Assembly (NCBI GenBank): GCA_963800255.1
Contig: CAWDAK010000019.1
Span: 1 to 64,000 of the forward strand
Direction: 5' to 3'
Length of the DNA: 64,000 nucleotides
Source: DATFVA01 sp963800255
GTDB taxonomy: Bacteria > Bacteroidota > Ignavibacteria > Ignavibacteriales > Ignavibacteriaceae
Shown: one piece after another, positions 26,599-34,265 of the stretch
Layout: each line of letters begins with the position of its first letter
Numbering within the stretch: the first letter of the stretch is position 1
The notes under the pieces: model-generated
Databases searched by the model: none
What the model saw: the letters and a program-made list of their open reading frames with translations, nothing else
Told to the model about the DNA's origin: nothing
Made by a program: the position numbers and the translations under genes

Positions 26599-29193
26599 TT
26601 AGCCCTGACCTTTAAATTGGATAAAAACAAGTTTCATATAATCGATTACTGAATTTGTTACCTGGTAGTAAAGTATGAAGCCTCCTGCTATCAATAATAC
26701 TATTAGTATGCTGTAAAAATAGACCGTTCCGGGATTCACATCGAAGATAACATAAATTCCTTTTATCATCCTGTAAAAAGACCATAATAAAAACAATATC
26801 AATCCCGCATAGATGTATGCATTTGCAACATCAGCGGAAAGCATCCGGTAAAGGATAATTCCCACCGGGATAAGCAGCACCATCGGAAGAAGTGACCAGA
26901 TGGTTGTATAATATATACTTGAGAAGAAAACTTTTGTTCTTACAAAAAAAGATGTCGCCTTAATTATTATAGCCAGAAAGGGTACAAATACTATTAAAAT
27001 AAGGGTGAGCCACAAAAGTGACAACACCGGGTGCCATGAAAGATAACTGAATGTAGCAAGCAGCTTGGGACTCCCGAATGCAAGCAGAATTCTTTCAAAG
27101 AATATATTATCTCTGAGGTAAAAAAGTAAATTGCTTATTAATAAAGCCATTATTGCTGCAATTACGAATCCCAGGATTGTGGAATGATAACCTGACATTA
27201 TCCGCTGGTCGCGTACATCAGCATAAAAATTATAGGGACGAAGCAGTGCCCGCGACGAATCCTCCCGGAATTTCCTGCCTGAGTTTACCAGTACGCCCAT
27301 TATAAGTGCGAGGAACAATCCGAATATTATAAAGACCATAGGGGCATTATCTTTTTTACTGCCGATAGGGATAGTTACAGCTTCAATATTATGCAGCCTG
27401 GCATAAACCACCTTGTACGCCAGCCTGTTAGGATTACTGTTTGAAGCCGCAATGCCGATATTATATAAATTTTCTTTGCTGTATCCATTTACCAGTGAAG
27501 GGTAGTCGCCTTCATAATCGAACATCGAATTAATAAAGAATCCTGCCAGGTTGTTATTCAGCGTGTAATTGATTATCTCTTCGAAATACTTCGCCTGAGC
27601 CTCGTAGGAGTATTTATTTATGTATCCGTCAGTATTACCGGCATTAACCGTATAGGTAGCGGAACTTATAAAAACCCTTCCGTTGCCTATGCCCGATATC
27701 AAACTATCAATGGTTGTTGAAATATCACCCAAAGGATTATTGAGCAGCTCAATACCATATAAATCAAGACTGTCCGCCTCGTTAATATTAAGGTCAGCAA
27801 ATGAGGCATATGAAAGAACATTCCAATTGCTCTTTAGATCATCTTCAAGCCTGTTCACATACTGGATGTGTGCGTCTAATTCAGGAACATATCCGCTGCC
27901 TAGTCCTACTGCAGCAACAGCACTGTATTGCCTGTAACCACGTATAAAATTCAGCAGGAAGTTTTTACTTCTTTCAATGAAATTGCTGCTTTGAGCAAGA
28001 GCTTCCGGAATTGAATTAACAGGCAGTTCAATTAAGGCAAGAAGTCCATATTGTTCACACAATTTCAGCAGGTAAGGGTGCGGGACAACCTTTGCGAACC
28101 TGACAGCATTAAATCCTGTTTCTTTTATTAAACTTATATCTTTCTCCATCTCTGAATAGGATTCAAGATTACCATATTCTCCGTTTGAGGGAAGATATGC
28201 TACACCCTTCATTTTAAATCCGGTGCCGTTAAATATAAGTGAGTCATTTCCCGTTGTTAATGAATAAACGGCTGTAGTCCTGCGGGATACATCCAGAAGG
28301 CTGTCTCCCTTCCACAATTCAAGTGAGAAGATGTATGATACAGGGGTGGCGGCTGACCAGAGTACAGGTTTGCTTAAAACAAGCTGATTGGTAAAAATTT
28401 TATCTTTATTGGGGATTAGGCTGAACTTACTTTCAACCTGGTTTTTTAAAACAGTACCGTCAGGTGATGTAATATTTATTCTGTATGTAAGTTCATTATT
28501 CTGGCTGAGACTATCAGCCGGTTTTGAAAATTCCTTATCCTCAGCTCTGCAGTTTAACTGCATCTGAGCACTATTAGACCCCGGGTAGTACTTATAGGAA
28601 ATATTTATATCCCTCAGGGAGATGTTTGGTATCAGATGAATATATACATCGCGTATTATTCCGCCGAAATTATGGGGGAATAGGAACCTCTGCTTAACCG
28701 GGATAGTATTTTCTGAATCGAGGTTATAATAAAGCTTTACTGAAAGTACGTTGCTTTTGTCAGTGTTAAGGATATCTTTTGGAAGATCAACCTGGAAGGG
28801 AAACTCGCCCCCCGGATGCCTGTAAATAATGTTTTTATTGACCGATATATCCGCCGAATAATTTATACCGAAGAACATGAGCTTCATCTGGTATTTTTTA
28901 AGATCCTTCAGCGGGATCGTAAAACTCTTTTCAAAAATGAGCTCCCCTTCGCCGTGAAAAACTGAAGGGACGGTGACAGAAACTTTCTGAGCTTTCTCAT
29001 CGCCTGCGGGGTGAACCTTCCATGTTCCGTTCAGCGAAATGATTTTGCGTTTTGAGGTTATATCAAAAAACAGCGAATCATTAGCCGCTACCCTGTAACC
29101 AGGAAGTTCTTTAAAAACAATCTGTGCATGGGTCAATGGAAGAAAGAGAGAAAAAATTATAGATGTGAGGAAAATATATTTGGGGAATCCCAT
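26599..29193 (-). CDS. GH2-fold protein lacking catalytic residues, fused to a Yip1-like membrane domain
   Basis: 864 residues in three parts. A signal peptide (1-23) is followed by a GH2-type sugar-binding jelly roll and immunoglobulin-like domain (about 40-320; LNGTWKVHPAG, GGIIRDVYIHL). Next is a TIM-barrel-like region (about 325-605; MKGVAYLPSNGEYGN, GFNAVRFAKV). From ~615 to the end there are five or six transmembrane helices resembling a Yip1-type domain. In active GH2 enzymes the barrel carries a GNE acid/base motif. Here the corresponding place reads VGLGSGYVPE, with Asn-Glu replaced by Ser-Gly, and no second catalytic Glu motif is evident. It is therefore probably a carbohydrate-binding or sensing membrane protein. 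First gene of the smc-lpx run, with a good promoter upstream. Confidence 0.75.
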   Translation of the reverse strand: MGFPKYIFLTSIIFSLFLPLTHAQIVFKELPGYRVAANDSLFFDITSKRKIISLNGTWKVHPAGDEKAQKVSVTVPSVFHGEGELIFEKSFTIPLKDLKKYQMKLMFFGINYSADISVNKNIIYRHPGGEFPFQVDLPKDILNTDKSNVLSVKLYYNLDSENTIPVKQRFLFPHNFGGIIRDVYIHLIPNISLRDINISYKYYPGSNSAQMQLNCRAEDKEFSKPADSLSQNNELTYRINITSPDGTVLKNQVESKFSLIPNKDKIFTNQLVLSKPVLWSAATPVSYIFSLELWKGDSLLDVSRRTTAVYSLTTGNDSLIFNGTGFKMKGVAYLPSNGEYGNLESYSEMEKDISLIKETGFNAVRFAKVVPHPYLLKLCEQYGLLALIELPVNSIPEALAQSSNFIERSKNFLLNFIRGYRQYSAVAAVGLGSGYVPELDAHIQYVNRLEDDLKSNWNVLSYASFADLNINEADSLDLYGIELLNNPLGDISTTIDSLISGIGNGRVFISSATYTVNAGNTDGYINKYSYEAQAKYFEEIINYTLNNNLAGFFINSMFDYEGDYPSLVNGYSKENLYNIGIAASNSNPNRLAYKVVYARLHNIEAVTIPIGSKKDNAPMVFIIFGLFLALIMGVLVNSGRKFREDSSRALLRPYNFYADVRDQRIMSGYHSTILGFVIAAIMALLISNLLFYLRDNIFFERILLAFGSPKLLATFSYLSWHPVLSLLWLTLILIVFVPFLAIIIKATSFFVRTKVFFSSIYYTTIWSLLPMVLLIPVGIILYRMLSADVANAYIYAGLILFLLWSFYRMIKGIYVIFDVNPGTVYFYSILIVLLIAGGFILYYQVTNSVIDYMKLVFIQFKGQG

Positions 29194-29230
29194 CCGAATC
29201 AGTTATCCTATATATATTCAATTAAACTTA

Positions 29231-29261
29231 CAAATATACGTTAGAAACGAGGGGAAAGCAA
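29231..29261 (-). promoter_or_regulatory. Promoter of the GH2-smc-lpx gene run
   Basis: Read on the minus strand: TTGCTT, 17 bases, TATATTTG. It satisfies both a sigma-70-like -35/-10 spacing and the TAnnTTTG -7 element known from Bacteroidota. The expected transcript start is 25-35 bases before the ATG at 29193. It is the only convincing promoter found for the eight tightly packed genes below it. Confidence 0.55.
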
Positions 29262-29331
29262 TGTAAATCTTACTGATTTAGAACTAACACCAAAGAAATT
29301 TTCAATTGCTAAAGATTTTATTTATAAGTAC

Positions 29332-30087
29332 TTAGGTCGATTCAATTATACTTATGAATGAATCAGCTTTAAGACATGCACCTCCTATCAGCGCACCGTC
29401 AATATTTTCCAGAGAAAGCAGGTCCCGGGCATTGTCCGGTTTCACACTTCCGCCGTACTGGATAATGAGATTTTCTGCAATCTCAGTTGAAAAATCATCA
29501 CTAATATAGTCACGGATATATACATGCATCTCCTCTGCCTGGGCAGGACTTGCAGTTTTGCCCGTTCCTATTGCCCAAACGGGTTCATAAGCTATAATGA
29601 TCTGTTTCATTTCATCCAGGGAGATCTCATTCAGTCCGCCGGAAAGCTGGGTTTTCAATACGTCTTTTTCTTTTCCGCTTTCTCTTTCTTCGAGAGTTTC
29701 ACCTACGCAGAAAATGGGTTTAAGTCCTGCTTTCAGGGCGGCTTTGATTTTCTCATTTATCAAACCGTCATTTTCTTTGAAGATAGTTCTACGCTCCGAA
29801 TGACCGAGGATTACATATTCGCAGCCGACACCCTTCAGCATTTTAGGCGAAATTTCACCTGTGAAAGCACCGCTTTCCTGGAAATACATATTCTGCGCAC
29901 CTAGTTTAACGGGTGTATCTTTTAGCAATAACGAAGCTTCACTAAGGGAGGTAAAAGGGGGACAAACAATGATTTCACAATTAATTTGCTTCCCGTTCAG
30001 ACCGGAGGTGATCCTGGATATAAGGTTCTGGGATTCTGATAGATCATAGTGCATTTTCCAGTTTCCGGCTATAACTTTTTTGCGCAT
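29332..30087 (-). CDS. tpiA: Triosephosphate isomerase
   Basis: 251 residues from the ATG at 30085-30087, chosen over an upstream TTG because GAGGAAGA sits just before it and the protein then begins MRKKVIAGNWKMH as in the family. Catalytic Lys11 (GNWKMH), His in LGHSERR and Glu in AYEPVWAIGTG are present, along with the phosphate-binding QYGGSVKPDN and GALIGGACL loops. It interconverts dihydroxyacetone phosphate and glyceraldehyde-3-phosphate in the cytosol. Monocistronic. Confidence 0.97.
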   Translation of the reverse strand: MRKKVIAGNWKMHYDLSESQNLISRITSGLNGKQINCEIIVCPPFTSLSEASLLLKDTPVKLGAQNMYFQESGAFTGEISPKMLKGVGCEYVILGHSERRTIFKENDGLINEKIKAALKAGLKPIFCVGETLEERESGKEKDVLKTQLSGGLNEISLDEMKQIIIAYEPVWAIGTGKTASPAQAEEMHVYIRDYISDDFSTEIAENLIIQYGGSVKPDNARDLLSLENIDGALIGGACLKADSFISIIEST

Positions 30088-30116
30088 TTCTTCCTCAATC
30101 AATTTTTCTTTAACCT

Positions 30117-30147
30117 CAAAAGTAGTAAAGAGTAGGAACTACTTCAA
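30117..30147 (-). promoter_or_regulatory. Candidate tpiA promoter
   Basis: Read on the minus strand: TTGAAG, 17 bases, TACTTTTG. The spacing is identical to the promoter before the GH2-smc run, and the element ends 29 bases upstream of the tpiA ATG. Confidence 0.5.
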
Positions 30148-30149
30148 AC

Positions 30150-30168
30150 CTCACGAATGATTTGTGAG
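30150..30168. promoter_or_regulatory. Palindrome in the tpiA/MFS divergent region
   Basis: A 19-base palindrome, CTCACGAAT-G-ATTTGTGAG, with 8 of 9 arm positions matched. It sits immediately upstream of the tpiA -35 element and overlaps a weak rightward TTGTGA-N17-ATCCTTTG candidate for the MFS gene. It could be an operator for one or both genes. Confidence 0.35.
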
Positions 30169-30212
30169 ATTGTCATATTTTTTAATCCTTTGAAAAATTA
30201 TATTTTTAAGTA

Positions 30213-30848
30213 ATGAAGCTGAAAAACATACCCCGGCAGGTTGTAATCTTAAGTCTTATCAGTCTGTTTACGGACATAGCGAGTGAGATGCTGTATCCTG
30301 TTACGCCGATTTTTCTTACCGCTGTTCTCGGTTCATCTATGGCTGTTGTTGGTATTATCGAAGGAGCTGCTGAAGTTACGGCAGGTTTGTTAAAAGGTTA
30401 TTTCGGAAGGCTGTCTGACAGATTACAAAAACGGTCGGTTTTTGTAGTCCTGGGTTATTCAATTTCAGCATTATCTAAACCTCTGCCCGGTCTGTTCCCT
30501 GTGCTTTCTGCGGTAATTGCAACTAGGATAACCGACAGGGTTGGAAAAGGGGCACGCACCGCTCCGAGGGATGCCCTGCTTGCAACGTATGCTGAAGGAA
30601 AGACGGGGGCTGTATTCGGATTTCACAGGGGAATGGACACCCTTGGTGCTGCATTGGGTCCGGTAGGAGCCTTAATACTTTTGTATTTTTACCCGGGCAA
30701 TTATACCCTGATATTCCTGGCGGCATTTGCTCCTTCTGTAGTTGCAGTAGCATTCACTTTTCTTGTTAAGGATAACCCGGCATCATTTAAAAAAGCAGCA
30801 AAAAGAAACTATTCTGAATTCTGGAAATACTGCTCCCCATCAGTATAA
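30213..30848 (+). CDS. MFS transporter, N-terminal fragment (frameshifted)
   Basis: The first 211 residues of a major-facilitator transporter, about six transmembrane helices. The family loop between helices 2 and 3 is present (GYFGRLSDRLQKRS), and DRVGKGARTAPRDALLA is a strong marker of a bacterial MFS subgroup often annotated as a permease. The frame runs into TAA at 30846-30848. Removing one C from the run CCCC at 30835-30838 joins it to the second half and gives about 389 residues, normal for a 12-helix MFS protein. Substrate unknown. Confidence 0.8.
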   Translation: MKLKNIPRQVVILSLISLFTDIASEMLYPVTPIFLTAVLGSSMAVVGIIEGAAEVTAGLLKGYFGRLSDRLQKRSVFVVLGYSISALSKPLPGLFPVLSAVIATRITDRVGKGARTAPRDALLATYAEGKTGAVFGFHRGMDTLGAALGPVGALILLYFYPGNYTLIFLAAFAPSVVAVAFTFLVKDNPASFKKAAKRNYSEFWKYCSPSV

Positions 30849-31383
30849 AATAATCCTCCTTTTAGTTACTTTATTCTCGCTTGTTAACAGCAGCGATGTA
30901 TTCCTGATTCTTAAATCAAAGGACATTTCCAATTCTGCTTCCCTGGCTATATGGGGCTATATATTTTATAACCTTATTTATGCGTCGGTTTCTTATCCCA
31001 TCGGGAAATACTCAGACAAGGCAGGTAAAAAGAAGGTATACATTGCGGGATTATATATCTTCGCTGGCGTTTACCTCGGTTTTGCACTTTTTCCTGATAT
31101 TTATTTTATCTGGTTTCTGTTCGCCCTTTACGGAATCTATGCGGCGTCAACTGAAGGCGTGGTAAAAGCATGGGTATCTGATTTAATTCCCGATGAACAG
31201 CGCGGATCTGCAATAGGACTTTTAACAATGTGCATGAGCCTGTCAGTAATGCTCGGTTCATTTTTAGCCGGGGTTCTATGGGACGCTTTCGGCTCCCTTG
31301 TACCTTTTTTACTTTCTTCTGTTGTAAGCGCCCTGGTGGCAACTCTATTTATTATAATTAAGCAGAAAGATCCGCAGGATTAA
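30763..31383 (+). CDS. MFS transporter, C-terminal fragment (frameshifted)
   Basis: The second six-helix half of the MFS gene. Genuine coding begins at about 30836, where the reading passes HQYKIILLLVTLFSLVNSSDVFLILKS (residues ~26 on). The first ~25 residues of the open frame, back to 30763, are an out-of-frame overlap with the N-terminal half. The helix 8-9 loop GKYSDKAGKKK matches the expected internal repeat of MFS proteins. It has no ribosome-binding site of its own where coding starts, so it would not be made as a separate protein. Confidence 0.75.
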   Translation: MLRITRHHLKKQQKETILNSGNTAPHQYKIILLLVTLFSLVNSSDVFLILKSKDISNSASLAIWGYIFYNLIYASVSYPIGKYSDKAGKKKVYIAGLYIFAGVYLGFALFPDIYFIWFLFALYGIYAASTEGVVKAWVSDLIPDEQRGSAIGLLTMCMSLSVMLGSFLAGVLWDAFGSLVPFLLSSVVSALVATLFIIIKQKDPQD

Positions 31384-31814
31384 CACTTTAGCGGCTCATT
31401 TCATTCTAAATTCCGTGAATTCCTGAATCATTTCCTAAGAATTTTCCTTCATCTCCGTCATTACCTTGCGTATTGTATTCACGTGCAATGCAGCATCCGT
31501 ATCAGCATACACTTTTTCTGGAATACAAATAAAGCCTGAACACTTGATAAGTACATAGTGAAAACGCAGTGAATACGCTATGAATACGCAATGAATACGG
31601 AGTGAATACGCTTCAAATACCACCAAAGAACGTTATTTCTGCTGTTTTTACCGCTTCCTGGTGCTGTCTTCTGCCGGTTTTAGAAAGTTTTTAACCATTA
31701 TGATCGTTGTTTTGGGTTGAACATCTTTGCAGTTCCTTTTGGTAGGAAATTATTAATTCCATTTACAGAATTATATTTAAGGTAATTAAATATTGAAGAG
31801 CGGAATAAATTGGC
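31384..31814. other. 431-bp intergenic stretch with an 11-bp tandem repeat
   Basis: Between the MFS remnant (rightward) and the protease-like gene (its 3' end). No coding sequence is convincing: the only open frame (minus strand 31435-31626) simply translates the tandem repeat. Apart from the repeat at 31558-31612 I see no hairpin or promoter of note. Confidence 0.6.
31558..31612. repeat. Five tandem copies of an 11-bp repeat
   Basis: Five consecutive 11-base units fitting RTGAATACGCW: GTGAAAACGCA, GTGAATACGCT, ATGAATACGCA, ATGAATACGGA, GTGAATACGCT. A decayed sixth (TCAAATAC) follows. The 11-base period is close to one helical turn, so all copies face the same side of the DNA. Confidence 0.85.
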
Positions 31815-32822
31815 TTAATTTAGCCCGGTTTTCTGTTTACAGCCCCAGCCTGAATGCACGGCTTTAGTTTTATTCTTGCCAAAGGTGGGAGGTTTATAGA
31901 AAATAGTTACTCCTGATTCCATCCCGGGTTTTCTATAATTTTCAAGTGTTGAACAATCACAATTATTTATTGCTGCAGATTCCTGCTGATCATTATCATT
32001 TTTAGCAATAGAATCAACATATGGCCTAGTCTTTTCAACATCGTATAGTGATATAGTTACTACAGTGAGAGTATTTTTAATAAGTATGTCGAATGCATTC
32101 TGTGCAAAGGCCCTTGCAAATGAAAAAGCTTCATAACTCTTTTTGTTAAGGTTTTTCAGGAATAAAGAATTCATTTGTGATAAGTGGAGGTTTTCAGGTG
32201 AGGCTGCTATAAACCTGGTAAATGGTGAAAGAAGGTGAACCATCCCGGGAGTACCATTATTACAAGTTGAAAGGACGATTAAATCGAAGCGGTTTCCGGC
32301 TGAAAGTCCTTTGATAGCTTTTTCAAAAAGTCCGGCATTAAACGAAATATCAGGATGAGTAATATTATAGGGATTTATTGAATTCCCTTCAGGGATTTCA
32401 TGTCCGTAATAAAGTAATATTTTTATTGTGCTGTCATTTCCGTCCCTGTATTTCTTATATAGGTTAACTTCCGTAGAAAAGGAGGAGTCATCCGCATCTC
32501 TTTGATATGAATCTTCTTTGATTCTTTTACCCTTATTGAAATAATAGAAATGGCTGTCATCCTGGGGAAAGAACAGAAACCTGGAAGCTGTTCCCTGGTG
32601 AAAAACAAAGACCTCAGCATCCTCCAGGCTCCTGGCAGCATCGAATGCCTGGTTAAGTATTTCCTTATCGGCATAAAGCCCCGTTCCGGACGTATCATGA
32701 TACAGGTAGTCAGCATCGCCATGTATAATATAAATTATAGAAAACGAAATATCGTTTCCGCGAATTTCTTTACAAAACGCTGCGAGAATAAAAAATATTA
32801 TTAAAAATAAAAAAGGTTTCAT
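31815..32822 (-). CDS. Exported caspase-fold (clostripain-like) cysteine peptidase candidate
   Basis: 335 residues with a hydrophobic signal segment (1-17, cleavage probably near residue 22). The core resembles clostripain/C11 caspase-fold peptidases: strand-His in ILLYYGHEIP (His141) and strand-Cys in FDLIVLSTCNNGTPGM (Cys187), followed by FIAASPENLHLSQ, like the C11 substrate-pocket segment. The spacing of 46 residues between His and Cys fits the fold. A third region (EVFVFHQG, about 70-77) is conserved-looking but unassigned. The C-terminus has a CDC motif and several basic residues. It is preceded 35 bp upstream by a small membrane-protein gene on the same strand, with a hairpin between them. 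No Shine-Dalgarno is seen before the ATG. Family assignment is by motif only. Confidence 0.6.
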   Translation of the reverse strand: MKPFLFLIIFFILAAFCKEIRGNDISFSIIYIIHGDADYLYHDTSGTGLYADKEILNQAFDAARSLEDAEVFVFHQGTASRFLFFPQDDSHFYYFNKGKRIKEDSYQRDADDSSFSTEVNLYKKYRDGNDSTIKILLYYGHEIPEGNSINPYNITHPDISFNAGLFEKAIKGLSAGNRFDLIVLSTCNNGTPGMVHLLSPFTRFIAASPENLHLSQMNSLFLKNLNKKSYEAFSFARAFAQNAFDILIKNTLTVVTISLYDVEKTRPYVDSIAKNDNDQQESAAINNCDCSTLENYRKPGMESGVTIFYKPPTFGKNKTKAVHSGWGCKQKTGLN

Positions 32823-32829
32823 AATATAA

Positions 32830-32850
32830 AGCCGGTTATTTAAACCGGCT
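32830..32850 (-). promoter_or_regulatory. Intercistronic hairpin before the protease-like gene
   Basis: Perfect 8-bp stem AGCCGGTT/AACCGGCT with a 5-base loop. It ends 7 bases before the ATG of the downstream gene and only 7 bases after the upstream stop. It could reduce read-through or hide the initiation region. A short TTTATATT follows on the minus strand, so a weak terminator is also possible. Confidence 0.55.
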
Positions 32851-32857
32851 CATTATT

Positions 32858-33295
32858 TTATAAGAGAAGGGCTACTACTATAATTATAAGGACAAGAGCT
32901 ATTACACTAATTGTAATATATTCGGTGGACTGTTCAAACTGCTGCATCGAGTAATTTGCAAACTGGTTAAGACTTGCATCTGCCACTTTATCATAACCGT
33001 TTTGTCCATTTAATTCATCCTTCTTGTCGCGGATTTTATTTTCAAAGTAATTTATTCCTTCACGGTCTTTTTGCGATAAAGGCATTTGTCCTGCCGTGTT
33101 AAACGCTTTCAGTAAGTCATCAAAAGAATTGTTCAATATCGCTCTTTTCTGAGCTGGATCTTCCGTCTGCTTTACCTTTTGATTAACCTTATTGAAATAA
33201 TCCTTTAGTTCTTTCTGGGTATCGTTACCCGCAAATGCTGATCCGGCAAGGAATACTGTCAGTAACATAAATATCGCTAACTTAAGTTTTATCAT
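32858..33295 (-). CDS. Small exported protein with C-terminal membrane anchor
   Basis: 145 residues from the ATG at 33293-33295, chosen because AAAGGAGA precedes it at good spacing and it begins a clear signal peptide (MIKLKLAIFMLLTVFLAGSAFA). The middle ~90 residues are charged and helical (KELKDYFNKVNQKVKQ, REGINYFENKIRDKKDEL). The last ~20 residues are a transmembrane helix ending at the stop (ITISVIALVLIIIVVALLL). The predicted topology is a periplasmic helical domain tail-anchored in the inner membrane. I do not recognise the family. It lies directly upstream of the caspase-fold gene, so it may be its membrane partner. Confidence 0.7.
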   Translation of the reverse strand: MIKLKLAIFMLLTVFLAGSAFAGNDTQKELKDYFNKVNQKVKQTEDPAQKRAILNNSFDDLLKAFNTAGQMPLSQKDREGINYFENKIRDKKDELNGQNGYDKVADASLNQFANYSMQQFEQSTEYITISVIALVLIIIVVALLL

Positions 33296-33454
33296 AAGTA
33301 TCTCCTTTTTTTTATTGCTTTTCATCTTGAGGATACGAAACAAAATATATGAGGACTGTGAGAACAGACACCCCTCTATTCTGCATCAAAGAAATAACAG
33401 CCTGAAAATCCCTTTGGCTATTTGTCGGGTTTGTTTTATGTTAAGCAGTAATGA

Positions 33455-33471
33455 TCCGCAAAACTTGCGGA
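33455..33471. promoter_or_regulatory. Palindromic hairpin upstream of the Yip1 gene
   Basis: Perfect 7-bp arms TCCGCAA/TTGCGGA around AAC, 55 bases before the Yip1 ATG and about 160 bases from the divergent small-protein start. It could be an operator or a 5' leader hairpin. Confidence 0.3.
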
Positions 33472-33526
33472 AAAGGTTCTGATTATATACTTCCAAAATT
33501 ATCAATTAATTATAAGGAGTTAGGCT

Positions 33527-34123
33527 ATGAACCTTGTGGATCGTGCTAAAAACATCCTGATGAGTCCCGCCGTTGAATGGGAAGTTATTCGTTCCGAATC
33601 ATCAACCCCCGCCCAGTTATTTTCAGGTTATGCTGTTTTTCTTGCGGCAATTCCTGCTGTGGCCGGATTCATAGGTTACTACCTGATCGGGATATCTCTT
33701 GGTGCATTCGGCTCCATTCGTCTTGAAATAGGGACTTCCCTGACGTGGGCAATTCTTACTTTTATACTTTCTTTAGTGAGTGTTTATGTTCTGGGCTGGA
33801 TCATTGACGCACTGGCCCCTTCATTCGGATCATCCCGGGATTTTATTTCCTCTCTTAAAGTAGCTGTTTATGCATATACTGCTGCCTGGGTAGCAGGTAT
33901 CTTTCACATCATCCCCTCTTTATCTTTCCTTGCAGGTATAGCCGGTATTTACAGTCTCGTGCTTCTATATATGGGACTAAAGCAAGTTAAGATGGCTTCG
34001 CCCGACAAACTCATTGCTTACTTTGTGGTAACCATTGTTGCTGCGATGGCACTTTATTTTATCATTGGAGCAATTATAAGTTCAATAGTATTCAGAGATT
34101 TCTATTTTAACGGAGCAATGTAA
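33527..34123 (+). CDS. Yip1-domain family membrane protein
   Basis: 198 residues, five predicted transmembrane helices. The N-terminus MNLVDRAKNILMSPAVEWEVI is the typical opening of bacterial YIP1-family proteins (landmark residues 1-21), followed by short hydrophilic loops such as APSFGSSRDF. Bacterial members have no established biochemical role. The ribosome-binding site AAGGAG is well placed. It is divergent from the small anchored protein/peptidase pair and convergent with the TPR-CHAT gene. A related membrane domain is fused to the GH2-like protein upstream of smc. Confidence 0.83.
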   Translation: MNLVDRAKNILMSPAVEWEVIRSESSTPAQLFSGYAVFLAAIPAVAGFIGYYLIGISLGAFGSIRLEIGTSLTWAILTFILSLVSVYVLGWIIDALAPSFGSSRDFISSLKVAVYAYTAAWVAGIFHIIPSLSFLAGIAGIYSLVLLYMGLKQVKMASPDKLIAYFVVTIVAAMALYFIIGAIISSIVFRDFYFNGAM

Positions 34124-34265
34124 GACTTAAGTCAGCGCACGCATCAGCGGTTTTGAAAGGAATAGGAGTTTATTCAGCCATAGTCTCGATCACCGGTTTT
34201 TATTACCGTAAGCTTAAATGAAATAAATTCGTGGAGAGCTGCGGGTTAATTAGAAATCAGATCAC

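Noticed and set aside
29332..30102. TTG start of tpiA at 30102
   Set aside because: The ATG five codons later has a GAGGAAGA ribosome-binding site and matches the family N-terminus.
30835..30838. Phase-variable homopolymer switch in the MFS gene
   Set aside because: A run of four Cs is too short to slip at useful rates, and the other frame changes also lie in runs of two to five bases.
31435..31626. 63-residue minus-strand open frame with a repeated AYSLR pattern
   Set aside because: Its repetition is only the translation of the 11-bp tandem repeat, and there is no ribosome-binding site or family resemblance.
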